A DNA stretch of 64,000 bases from Paenibacillus baekrokdamisoli (GTDB lineage: Bacteria > Bacillota > Bacilli > Paenibacillales > Paenibacillaceae): positions 124,001 through 188,000 of the forward strand of contig NZ_AP019308.1 in assembly GCF_003945345.1 (NCBI RefSeq), read 5' to 3'. Under the pieces are notes generated by a model. It made no database searches. It saw only the letters and a program-made list of their open reading frames with translations, and had not been told where the DNA came from. Made by a program: the position numbers and the translations under genes. This document shows positions 55,879-64,000 of this stretch, in pieces. Position 1 is the first letter of the stretch. Each line of letters starts with the position of its first letter.

Positions 55879-56111
55879 ACGAAATAAAGGGATAAACACG
55901 GGAATGCAGAATCTACTGCAAAGTGGTTTCCTAGGACATGTAGGCATCAAACGGAGAGGCTTCTTCAGGATCAATGGCTAATTTATAGTTTGAGGCCTAT
56001 TGTAGTAGAATAATTAATAGTGATGTCATGCAAATACTGTTTTAAGGTACCCTATAAAAGGGGATTAGGAAGATCTCGAATTTTAAAAGGTAGCAAATCT
56101 CTCGGTAAAGG

Positions 56112-56450
56112 ATGCAGTGCATGAACAAAACGGATCGTTTATTAGCCATAGCGCTTTTCGTCAATACGGCACGTGGTCCTATCGTCACAGAGCAGGCGCT
56201 GGTGGAAGAGCTCCGCACGGGACGTATTTATGCAGCCCTTGATGTTTACGATCATGAGCCGCTGGCTGCGGACCATGAGCTGAAGACGCTGCCGAATGTC
56301 CTCTGTTTACCGAACATTGGCGGATTTCATGGGCTGCTGAAGCGCGAGCTTTGCGATTTCATTGTCGATGAGCTGCACCGCTTTGTGCAGGGCGAAGCTT
56401 TAATCGGTAAAGTCACGCTGGATCAATACCGCAGGTTGACTCCTTGGTGA
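56112..56450 (+). pseudogene. D-isomer 2-hydroxyacid dehydrogenase, C-terminal fragment
   Basis: About 112 residues containing FVNTARGPIVTEQALVEEL and AALDVYDHEPLAADHELKTL then LPNIGGFHG, the end of the nucleotide-binding domain and the catalytic His region (GGFHG replacing the usual GxxT). The N-terminal two thirds of the enzyme, including most of the Rossmann fold, is missing. It has no ribosome site. Confidence 0.8.
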
Positions 56451-56806
56451 GGTGCAACAAATGCTACTGTTTTTTTTCAATGAAGAAATTTAAAAGCTGC
56501 AAGATGCCCCAAGTATCAGCAAATCTCTTAGCTGTTGACTAAACTTAACTCCCTTGTTACCCTGAATATGTGAGGATTTCCCCATGTGACTTCAACCTCC
56601 TAGTAGAGTGGGTAGGTATAGATAGAGGCTCCCTGTCAGGTGCTTTATAACGCCAGAAAGTATAAAATTTAGTGGTGATGGACAGGATCCAAATATTACT
56701 GGGCTAAGCATGCTAGCGAAGGCCAATGGAAAACATCTGATTCATTTACAAGCTATCGAAACACTTGTGCTTCGCATATTTCAACATTTATTGAGGATAG
56801 TTAGAG
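56451..56806. other. Intergenic stretch, no supported gene
   Basis: No gene family, tRNA, or long repeat recognised. It separates the dehydrogenase relic from the terminator of the nitrilase gene. Confidence 0.4.
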
Positions 56807-56808
56807 AC

Positions 56809-56852
56809 AAAAAAACCTCCTTCACCTGGAATGGACTCGAGATGAGGAGGTT
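56809..56852 (-). terminator. Terminator of the nitrilase-family gene
   Basis: On the minus strand AACCTCCT / AGGAGGTT hairpin followed by TTTTTTTG, 44 nt past the gene end. Confidence 0.65.
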
Positions 56853-56895
56853 GGATTTTGGTTATTTATTGATATGTCCTATTAGCTAAGATCAG

Positions 56896-58149
56896 CTAGT
56901 TTGTATTTAGTAAAGTGCCGTATTCGTCCGTTCTGCGTTCTTTTTTGAATAAACTTCGAGATTCCCCATTACCTGCTCCGACAGAGAGCCAGTAGGTATA
57001 CTTCCGTTCGTCCAAGCGAATTTCTGTCGTAAACGCACCTGTTTCTTCATCAGCTACATGCCCGATAATATCACCCATGGGGTCAATGATTCGACTGGAT
57101 ACGGGGCCATTGCAGCCGGAAACAACAACATGCAAGCCATTATCCCTTGCGCGAGCCCTTGTTTGCAATGGCTCATCACCAATTGTTGGTATAAAAATCA
57201 CTTCTGCACCTTGCAGGGCAAGAATGCGCGCGGATTCAGGAAACTCTTGGTCGTAGCAGATCATGACTCCAATGCGTCCAAAATCCGTATCAAACATACC
57301 ATGACCTGTTCCTAGCATGACTCCGAATTCTGCTTCGTAAAGTGGCAAATGCATTTTGCGATATTTGCCTGCGATCCCGCCATCCCGTCCAATTAACACG
57401 GCGGTATTATAAATATGCTCCGCGTCTCGCTCATACATGGTAAATAGAATATAACTATTAAGGGCAGCCGCTTTTTTCCCAATCTCATTCGTTAGTGGGC
57501 CGGGTATAGACTGGCATTTATCGACCAGGGGAAGATTGATAGAGCCTTCATAGAAGGTTTCAGTCATGCAGATGATATCCGGGTTGTAAGGGCCAGACTT
57601 ATCTAAGACCTCTAGCATCAAAGCAAGATTTTTAGTAAAGTCATCGGTCGGCTTTATATAAGTGGTGGCCACGCGAACGACTCGTTCATCCAGCTTGCTG
57701 CATTCCGCTAAAGTCATATTACGCCAGGTAACGATTCCATCCGCACTCCACCGAAAAGAAAGCTCAATCTGCGCCGTTGCAGCCTGCTCAGGTGAATCTA
57801 GCGTTCTACTGAGTCTGCGCCACCCATCATTTAAGAGGGTCAGATGGTCGATATAATCTCGTTGCAGCAAGGTTCCTTGTTCGTCAAACCAAGTCACAAT
57901 AGCATAGATGCTGACCTGTTCATTAGCGACATCCTTGATTTCATATTCTGCACCTAATTCATATTTGCGTTTTTCTGCAACTTGAATTAACCTGCTTTGC
58001 CAGCTGCCGTAGCTCCCGCTATGCCCTGTGCCTTTTATTTGAAGTCGGTTCCCTATATCGAGCTCAATTATATGGAAATCGGGGGAAATCTCGGGACGAG
58101 GCGTCCAAGAAACCCAACCTATATCATGGATAATATTGCCTTGTTTCAT
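56896..58149 (-). CDS. Carbon-nitrogen hydrolase (nitrilase superfamily) with N-terminal beta-domain
   Basis: A 417-residue protein. The first ~150 residues are a beta-sandwich domain (GHSGSYGSWQSRLIQVAEKR; AQIELSFRWSADGIVTWRNM), unusual in the family. The nitrilase fold follows with the Glu-Lys-Cys triad: Glu in ICMTETFYEGSI, Lys in KYRKMHLPLYEAEF, Cys in VMICYDQEFPES. It would hydrolyse an amide of small organic nitrogen compounds; there is no signal peptide. It is alone with its own terminator. The substrate cannot be inferred. Confidence 0.85.
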   Translation of the reverse strand: MKQGNIIHDIGWVSWTPRPEISPDFHIIELDIGNRLQIKGTGHSGSYGSWQSRLIQVAEKRKYELGAEYEIKDVANEQVSIYAIVTWFDEQGTLLQRDYIDHLTLLNDGWRRLSRTLDSPEQAATAQIELSFRWSADGIVTWRNMTLAECSKLDERVVRVATTYIKPTDDFTKNLALMLEVLDKSGPYNPDIICMTETFYEGSINLPLVDKCQSIPGPLTNEIGKKAAALNSYILFTMYERDAEHIYNTAVLIGRDGGIAGKYRKMHLPLYEAEFGVMLGTGHGMFDTDFGRIGVMICYDQEFPESARILALQGAEVIFIPTIGDEPLQTRARARDNGLHVVVSGCNGPVSSRIIDPMGDIIGHVADEETGAFTTEIRLDERKYTYWLSVGAGNGESRSLFKKERRTDEYGTLLNTN

Positions 58150-58247
58150 TTGTACAACCTCCTAGCAGAATAATAGCCTCTCGGCATTTGCTGATGCTTG
58201 TTGGGTGTCTTTCACAAGCCATGACCCTCCATGGGGCTAGTCGTTAA

Positions 58248-59381
58248 TTAAACGAAATTTAAACCGCCTACGTAGGGGAACGGGATCGGGAACAATGAGG
58301 AAAGCCCCTCTTGAAGCTTCATTGCTAGCTGTGGCTCGGTGTCAAACAATAACGAAACTAGTTCTTGCGGTGCCAAGTCAATCGTTTCAGGCCCGAAACG
58401 AAGCACGGATCGTCCGTCCGCTGAAGGCGTCACAGTCATCTTGTCCTGCTGCAAGTCGATCACATCCTTCAAATACGGCTCTAATTGATCAAGCAGTAGC
58501 TGCGGATCCGTGATGCAAATGGTGCCGTTGTTGTGACTGGCTTGGAACTCAACGTTCCGAAGGGCTTCCTGCAATCCGATTTCGTGCCACGCAACAGCGA
58601 TATCGAGTTGATGCAATGAGTAGCGCTCCACAGCATAAGCAAGGAGCGCCACTACTGCCTCGACGTCGCCGGCCCACTCGATCGCCTGAGGCGCTCCCAG
58701 CGGCATATACTTACCTGGCACCGCAACGACTGCGAAGGATAGAACCTTCCCGTCTTTCTCGGCGATAAGCGTCCGGTGCTCCAGCTTGGAATTACTCGCC
58801 ACTGCTTGAGAATGAATAAGCAGGGCGAGCTCGGAGAGGCTCTGATCATAGCGAACAGTCCTCGATGCGGCCAATTCATGCAGTGTATACCAATCGGCTG
58901 AAGTCCGCTCGCGGAATGTGTAGCCAACCATAGCGTTTTGTGCGACCAACGAGGCACAATGCTCAGGCTTCACCGAGTATCGGTTAAAACTACCGAACGG
59001 GTAGCACTGGTTACGCGTATATAGCGATCGGTCTCCCGAAACGAGTAGCAAGGACGCTTGGGCTTGCCGGACGTGATGGTAGACATGCTCCAAAAGGGTA
59101 CTGGCGTACCCTTTCCCCCGATAATCCGGATGCGTGCATACAGCTCCTAAAGCATATACCTTCAGTTGTGCTCGACCTACATAAATGAGCCAAGGAACAA
59201 TGCCGATGAAAGAAACGAGCTTGCTATCCTCGAAGGCCCCGAATGATTGGCCTAGACTGGGTGAGAAGACGAACGGAAAAGCTTCCCCCATCGAAACGTG
59301 CTCATGATCGCGGAATACGAGATCGGTGAGCCGAACTGCTTCGTTCATTTCGATCAGCTGTAATTGTCGAATTTCTGCCAT
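58248..59381 (-). CDS. GNAT family N-acetyltransferase (Eis-like)
   Basis: About 377 residues. Acetyl-CoA motif in YALGAVCTHPDYRGKGYASTL (RGKGYA) at about residue 90, a second GNAT-like domain (residues ~170-290) and a C-terminal sterol-carrier-type domain ending FPYVGGLNFV, which is the Eis/enhanced-intracellular-survival architecture. GGAGGT followed 8 nt later by ATG 59381 (MAEIRQLQLIEMNEA) fixes the start, inside a longer open frame that begins at 59465. Eis-type enzymes acetylate amines, including aminoglycosides; the acceptor here is unknown. Confidence 0.85.
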   Translation of the reverse strand: MAEIRQLQLIEMNEAVRLTDLVFRDHEHVSMGEAFPFVFSPSLGQSFGAFEDSKLVSFIGIVPWLIYVGRAQLKVYALGAVCTHPDYRGKGYASTLLEHVYHHVRQAQASLLLVSGDRSLYTRNQCYPFGSFNRYSVKPEHCASLVAQNAMVGYTFRERTSADWYTLHELAASRTVRYDQSLSELALLIHSQAVASNSKLEHRTLIAEKDGKVLSFAVVAVPGKYMPLGAPQAIEWAGDVEAVVALLAYAVERYSLHQLDIAVAWHEIGLQEALRNVEFQASHNNGTICITDPQLLLDQLEPYLKDVIDLQQDKMTVTPSADGRSVLRFGPETIDLAPQELVSLLFDTEPQLAMKLQEGLSSLFPIPFPYVGGLNFV

Positions 59382-59415
59382 GCTCATACCTCCCTGAATT
59401 AGTCCTGCAAATTCA

Positions 59416-59835
59416 TCATTTTCTATTCTCGAAATATATCGCTTTACCAGTTCTCGAGGACTCATATATGGCTTCTAATATTTGCGTGACAACCAACGCT
59501 TGCTCTGGTTTCACCAATGTTTCAGGAAGCGCATGGCGCTGGTCTTGATTTAAGCCGGGTAAGATCACATATTGACTACCGATCGCGACGTTCATTTCAA
59601 TTTCTTCTTCTAGATGGTTCTGCAGTCGTTCCATGTTCACATGGCTGCCGATGGCTTTCAGGGACAGCTCGGAAAGAAACGATTTTAACTGTTCAGGGCG
59701 ATAGCCATAATACCCGGCAAATTCCACACCTTCATAACCCATCTCGGCCACCTGCTGTAAAACCGATGCCATGTCTTGCAGCATTTCATCTCTCAGCGTG
59801 TATAATTGCAGGCCAATTCCTAATTTCTGCTTCAT
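59416..59835 (-). pseudogene. Sugar phosphate isomerase/epimerase, truncated
   Basis: A 139-residue AP-endonuclease-2-like TIM barrel start (LGIGLQLYTLRDEMLQDMAS; GYEGVEFAGYYGYRPEQLKS; AIGSQYVILPGLNQDQRHAL), then the frame changes to YESSRTGKAIYFENRK and stops, about half of the usual 250-280 residues. The stretch beyond is joined to the GNAT upstream region. A start with GAGGAA is present, so the gene was probably recently cut by deletion. Confidence 0.7.
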
Positions 59836-59936
59836 ATGTTTCCTCGCTTTCTATCATTTAATTAATCCACGTTATTCTTCTATAACAGAACGATAAACTC
59901 ATCGTACAATACGAGCGCTTTAGAAGAAATACTGCT

Positions 59937-60049
59937 GGATTATGATAATAAACGATAGATTATACTCTTTTAGATGTTCGTTTCTGCTATTAAAAAGATT
60001 ATTAAGCTAATGGCTATAAAGTATAGTTTTCCGCTGATTATCATAATCC
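59937..60049. repeat. 13-bp inverted repeat flanking the isomerase upstream region
   Basis: GGATTATGATAAT (59937-59949) and ATTATCATAATCC (60037-60049) are perfect inverted copies 87 bp apart. They could be operator half-sites, remnants of an element end, or arms of a large hairpin. Confidence 0.4.
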
Positions 60050-60115
60050 TGCATTATTTATTTTAAATATCGGGTATTGTACGATGTTCATATTAGGCAC
60101 ACCCAATAAAATAAC

Positions 60116-60520
60116 AGAGCCCAGACCGACCCCAGCTTCAAAACGGAAAAGCTGTATACGCGGCTGATAGTAAAGGAAATCCGAAACCAGTTGATTCAGG
60201 AAAGAGGCTACACGGATGAGGAGTTGCCGACCCTCCAAACGATCACTACCAAAGTCAACCAACTCGGCTATACGCTGAAGAAGGTGAAGAAAGTCAAGCC
60301 GCTCAAGAAAATCGAGCAAACGGACGCGATCGACATGGAAGGGAAAGCATCCGGTAGTATCGGTCGTGGAACAGGTGTATGAAACGGGCAAGAAGACCAT
60401 GGACGCCTATGAAAAGTTGATGGATCGCGATGCAGCTATTGAAAAATGGTTTGTTACACTGTGCCCGAAAAATGCAAAAAAGCATTGGATTTGGAATTTT
60501 CACCCTAGGAAATCACCGAT
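60116..60520 (+). pseudogene. ISAzo13-type transposase relic
   Basis: Plus-strand peptide AQTDPSFKTEKLYTRLIVKE continues IRNQLIQERGYTDEELPTLQ and TTKVNQLGYTLKKVKKVKPL, as in the N-terminal half of ISAzo13-family transposases, up to about 60330. A second piece in another frame (VVEQVYETGKKTMDAYEKLM ... WFVTLCPKNAKKHW) reaches about 60520. Neither has the catalytic core or the IS ends, so this is a degraded fragment in front of the ABC importer. Confidence 0.6.
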
Positions 60521-60706
60521 GGGGTAGGGGGAGGTGTATTCAAAATCAAGAGATGCCTCATTTCCCCGCCCCATAATAGGGTCGTTTTTCCAGTTCTAAT
60601 GAGCGGAAATCGCTGAGCATGTATTTCCAGATCAGTATCATCTTGAATTGCTTATTTATTTATTTGAATGTGCCTAAATAAAACGCATCATGAAAGAGAT
60701 GATTAC

Positions 60707-61630
60707 ATGCATAAATCAACTAGCTTATTATCTGAATTGAAGAAAAATAAAATCATGTTTCTGATGTTATCCCCAGCCGTAATCTATTTCTTTATCTTTA
60801 ATTATCTGCCTATGAGCGGTATTATCGTAGCTTTTAAATACTTTCGATATGACAAGGGCATCCTTCATAGTCCTTGGATTGGGTTTAAGAACTTTGATTT
60901 CTTCTTCCAATCCGGTCAAGCTTGGCTGCTGACGAAAAATACGATCCTTTATAATTTGGTCTTCATCGCTTCAGGGGTCATCTTCGCGATTGTGATTGCC
61001 ATTATATTCTCAGAGCTCAAGGGCAAGTATTTCAAAAAAATTACACATGCAGCTATGTTTTTACCCTTTTTTATTTCCTGGGTTGTTGTGGGCGCATTTG
61101 TCTACAGTATGTTGAACTATGAGTTTGGCAGCGTGAACACGCTTTTGAAAGCCCTCCATTTTCAACCGGTAGATGTTTATGGCACCCCATCCGCCTGGAA
61201 ATATATTATTGTTGGGTTCTATCTATGGAAGAGCGTTGGCTATGGCAGTATTATCTACCTTGCGGTTATAACGGGGATAAACCCTGAATTATATGAAGCG
61301 GCAGATTTGGATGGTGCCAGTGTTTATCAGAAGATCTATTATATTACGCTTCCGTTATTAAAAGTGACGATTATGATGATGGTATTATTGCAGATTGGGC
61401 AAGTTCTCAGAGGGAATTTCGATATGTTCTATCAGCTGGTAGGAAATAACGGGACGCTGTTTAATGCAACGGATGTCATTGATACGTATGTATTCAGAGC
61501 TTTAATCTCGGCCAATGATATGGGATTATCGGCAGCTATAGGCTTGTATCAGAATGTAATTGGTTTTGTAGTTGTTCTTACGTTTAATTATTTGGCCAAT
61601 AAAGTGAATAAAGATTATGCATTATTCTAG
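60707..61630 (+). CDS. Carbohydrate ABC transporter permease, LplB-like (second system)
   Basis: About 307 residues with six membrane spans, LSPAVIYFFIFNYLPMSGII and EAA loop EAADLDGASVYQKIYYITLP. ATG 60707 is preferred over 60668, but its GAAAGAGATG site is weak. It is a paralogue of the 27428 protein. First gene of a second permease-permease-binding-protein operon; no kinase-regulator pair lies in the window. Confidence 0.88.
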   Translation: MHKSTSLLSELKKNKIMFLMLSPAVIYFFIFNYLPMSGIIVAFKYFRYDKGILHSPWIGFKNFDFFFQSGQAWLLTKNTILYNLVFIASGVIFAIVIAIIFSELKGKYFKKITHAAMFLPFFISWVVVGAFVYSMLNYEFGSVNTLLKALHFQPVDVYGTPSAWKYIIVGFYLWKSVGYGSIIYLAVITGINPELYEAADLDGASVYQKIYYITLPLLKVTIMMMVLLQIGQVLRGNFDMFYQLVGNNGTLFNATDVIDTYVFRALISANDMGLSAAIGLYQNVIGFVVVLTFNYLANKVNKDYALF

Positions 61631-61643
61631 GGGGAGGTTCACC

Positions 61644-62534
61644 ATGAAGCTTAATAATTCAGCCAAAAGAGATATGCTTACCTTTAATATTATTGGTTAC
61701 AGTGTTGTCCTTGTTTTCTCTATCCTATGCCTGCTTCCCTTTCTGCTTACATTGTCAGGATCATTTACCAAAGAAGCTTCGCTTTTTGAAGAGGGTTACC
61801 GGCTAATCCCCAAGTCATTTTCGATAGATGCTTACGCGTTGATCTTTAAAAGCCCTCAAGTCATAATAGGAGCTTATGGCGTTACAATCTCGCTTGTTAT
61901 CATGGGTACACTATTAGGTTTGTTCTTGACAACAATGACCGCTTTTGTGCTTCATAGGAAGGATTTCAGGTTTAGAAACAAGTTTGCCTTTTATTTTTTC
62001 TTCACAACGTTGTTTAGCGGTGGCATTGTTCCTTGGTACATTATCATGACAAATTTAGGCATGAAAGATAATTATCTAGCGATGCTGCTTCCAAACCTTC
62101 TCTCTGTATTTAACATTATCATTATGCGAACCTTTTTTACGTCGATCCCAGAGAGTATTGGTGAATCCGCGAAAATCGATGGTGCAGGGGATTTTACAAT
62201 TTATCGAAGGCTCTATCTGCCCATGTCTGTTCCCGCTCTGGCTACGATTGGCTTGTTCTTGGCTATTGCCTATTGGAATGACTGGTATCCAGCCATGCTG
62301 TTTATTACGAAGGACAAATTGATCCCCTTGCAATATCAGCTTTATAAGGTGTTTAATGATATGCAATTTTCCCAGCAGGTAGCTGCACAAACGGGGAGAT
62401 CCATGGGCGACATGCCTTCGGAAACATTCAAAATGGCGATGACCATGGTTACCATAGGCCCAATCATTGTATTGTACCCGTTTTTACAAAAGTATTTTAT
62501 CAAAGGAATGACTGTTGGAGCTGTAAAAGGATAA
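61644..62534 (+). CDS. Carbohydrate ABC transporter permease, LplC-like (second system)
   Basis: About 296 residues with six spans, EAA loop GESAKIDGAGDFTIYRRLYL and the FIKGMTVGAVKG C-terminus. AGGGGGAGG precedes ATG 61644, 13 nt past the first permease stop. Confidence 0.9.
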   Translation: MKLNNSAKRDMLTFNIIGYSVVLVFSILCLLPFLLTLSGSFTKEASLFEEGYRLIPKSFSIDAYALIFKSPQVIIGAYGVTISLVIMGTLLGLFLTTMTAFVLHRKDFRFRNKFAFYFFFTTLFSGGIVPWYIIMTNLGMKDNYLAMLLPNLLSVFNIIIMRTFFTSIPESIGESAKIDGAGDFTIYRRLYLPMSVPALATIGLFLAIAYWNDWYPAMLFITKDKLIPLQYQLYKVFNDMQFSQQVAAQTGRSMGDMPSETFKMAMTMVTIGPIIVLYPFLQKYFIKGMTVGAVKG

Positions 62535-62580
62535 TCCCGGGAAACCGGTTATCAATATAATAATCAGGAGGGCTACAGAA

Positions 62581-64000
62581 ATGAAAAGAAATTTTTCGAA
62601 AACCGTTCTGTGTTTAATCGTTACAATGCTTATGGTGTCGATTTTTTCCGGTTGTGCAAAAACGGACAATAAGGGAGCGGAGAGCACACCAAGTATTACT
62701 GCCACACCTGATGCATCTGCGCCTGCTTCGGCAGCTCCTACAGATGATAAGCCAGACACTTCAAAAGCAGTTAACCTGACTATGTATCTGCTCAATGATA
62801 AATCAGAGGATATTCAGATCTTGGAAGACGAACTGAATAAAATGCTGCAGCAGGACATCAATACGACCGTGAAAGTATCCGTACTGACAAGCGATGCCTA
62901 TAAACTCATGTTAACTTCAGGCGAAGACTTTGATTTAGCCTATTCAGCCGATTGGCTGGATTATGCGGATAATGCCAGAAAAGGTGCATTTAAAGAAATC
63001 ACACCCGAAATGCTGAAGAAATATGCACCGATTACGGCTAGCGAAGAAAAGGCGAAGCTTAATGCTGGCATAGTAGATGGGACCATGTATGGTTTGGTAG
63101 CGCCGCTAACGAACTATTACTACAACTTATTCCTTGTCAGAGGCGACTTAATGAAGAAGTATAATATCCCTGACATCAAGTCGTTGGATGATTTAGGCGT
63201 ATTCCTGGATGCTGTGAAAAAAGGCGAAAAAAGCATCATCCCCTTCAATTTAAGTAAAAATGAGGGCTGGATGCTTCCAGCAGTCCTGTTCGGAAATAGC
63301 GATCTCATGGCGCCTGGAGCTCCAAATTCGACAAGTCCGATTGTGATTAGAAAGGGAGATAGCTCGCTTAAGCTCAATTACTCACTTGACATTCCCGAGG
63401 TTGTTGATTTCATGAAAACGATGAAAGAATGGAACCAAAAAGGCTTCTGGGCTAAAAATGCACTGGCAAATCCAGTTAGTTTATATGATTCATTCAAGAA
63501 TGGGAAGAGTGCTGTTGCATTCAGCGGTACTGTAGATGGAGCCAATACAACCTATTTTGACTTTGCAAAGGAACATCCGGATTGGGATGTAAAGGTATTT
63601 CCAGCCTTCTTTAAAGGGAATGTAGATGCTTACTCCGCTGCAAATAGCGCCATGGTTATCGGGGCTAAATCCAAGAACGCTGAAAGAGCCCTTATGGTTT
63701 TAGATTTATTAAGGAACAATGAAAAATACAATATGTTGAGCAAGTATGGTGTTGAAGGTAAGCACTATACGCTTGATGCTGAAGGTAAAATAAGCTATCC
63801 TGGCCCAAGCTTTCAAGGTGGAATATGGGGAGTCTCCAACGATAAATTTATCAAAACTCCAGCAGTTACAATGCCGAACTATGCGGATTTGATTAACGAT
63901 GAAAAGACGCGGTTTAAAGCTAATCCATTGGTGGATTTCACACTTAATAAAAAGGATATAAGCGACGTCGCAGCCAATCTAGCCAACCTCTTCACCCAAT
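62581..64000 (+). CDS. Extracellular sugar-binding lipoprotein (second system), 3' edge partial
   Basis: Open to the right edge (473 codons so far). AGGAGG precedes the ATG. Signal peptide with lipobox FSGC (Cys at about 24), an Ala/Ser/Thr/Pro linker, then the LplA-like fold (NLTMYLLNDKSEDIQILEDE; FDLAYSADWLDYADNARKGA; VAPLTNYYYNLFLVRGDLMK) and the KYGVEGKHYTLDAEGKISYP region before the cut. It completes the second importer. The sugar bound is unknown. Confidence 0.88.
   Translation, partial: MKRNFSKTVLCLIVTMLMVSIFSGCAKTDNKGAESTPSITATPDASAPASAAPTDDKPDTSKAVNLTMYLLNDKSEDIQILEDELNKMLQQDINTTVKVSVLTSDAYKLMLTSGEDFDLAYSADWLDYADNARKGAFKEITPEMLKKYAPITASEEKAKLNAGIVDGTMYGLVAPLTNYYYNLFLVRGDLMKKYNIPDIKSLDDLGVFLDAVKKGEKSIIPFNLSKNEGWMLPAVLFGNSDLMAPGAPNSTSPIVIRKGDSSLKLNYSLDIPEVVDFMKTMKEWNQKGFWAKNALANPVSLYDSFKNGKSAVAFSGTVDGANTTYFDFAKEHPDWDVKVFPAFFKGNVDAYSAANSAMVIGAKSKNAERALMVLDLLRNNEKYNMLSKYGVEGKHYTLDAEGKISYPGPSFQGGIWGVSNDKFIKTPAVTMPNYADLINDEKTRFKANPLVDFTLNKKDISDVAANLANLFTQ

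Overview
The window looks like chromosome from a Paenibacillus-type Firmicute. The evidence is two S-layer-homology (SLH) surface proteins, two YesM/YesN- and LplABC-style carbohydrate import systems, GH116 and GH35 glycosidases, strong AGGAGG-type ribosome binding sites, catabolite (cre-like) sites and moderate GC. Species cannot be fixed from the sequence. The assignment is inferred from gene families.

Layout. 1-4.2 kb: a GH116 glycosidase whose start lies one base outside the window, then a TetR regulator and a two-gene membrane-protein unit marked by two copies of the same palindromic operator. 4.2-4.5 kb: an integrase relic. 4.6-16.4 kb: a homocysteine methyltransferase, two convergent paralogous GntR/FCD regulators that both appear to start with ATT, and a tight seven-gene operon (trans-sulfuration-type PLP enzyme, homoserine dehydrogenase, aldehyde dehydrogenase, aspartate ammonia-lyase, amino-acid permease, malic enzyme, YitT protein). 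Read in order, this operon encodes a plausible catabolic route: homoserine (or a relative) to aspartate semialdehyde, aspartate, fumarate, malate and pyruvate. Its promoter is flanked by a cre-like site and a GTATAC palindrome. This is the best candidate for an under-described system here.

16.8-18.4 kb: a decayed lantibiotic-immunity locus (MutG-like permease, response regulator and kinase fused by deletion). 19-20.7 kb: alpha/beta hydrolase and a divergent, probably leaderless TetR. 20.8-23.6 kb: a broken YD-repeat protein ending in a CdiA-like nuclease tip, a small cysteine-rich candidate immunity protein, and an HTH gene with compensating frameshifts. 24.2-38.6 kb: a sugar region (DMT transporter, two phosphoesterases, LplB/LplC/solute-binding ABC importer, YesM/YesN two-component pair, AraC regulator, GH35 beta-galactosidase, Gfo/Idh/MocA dehydrogenase).

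38.7-41.4 kb: IS66 relics around a TPR-SUKH-Imm51 poly-immunity protein. 41.8-45.7 kb: a large SLH protein with four 105-residue repeats and an RCC1-like propeller. Its terminator is followed directly by an ORF-less group IIC intron. 46.6-51.1 kb: an XRE regulator with seven exact 29-residue repeats, a class C beta-lactamase-like serine hydrolase and an AT-rich ABC-F protein. 51.8-56.5 kb: BlaI relic, a second SLH protein with GLUG repeats, and a graveyard of SLH, VOC, group II intron and 2-hydroxyacid dehydrogenase fragments. 56.9-64 kb: nitrilase-superfamily amidase, GNAT acetyltransferase, broken sugar isomerase, transposase relic and a second LplABC-type importer cut by the right edge.
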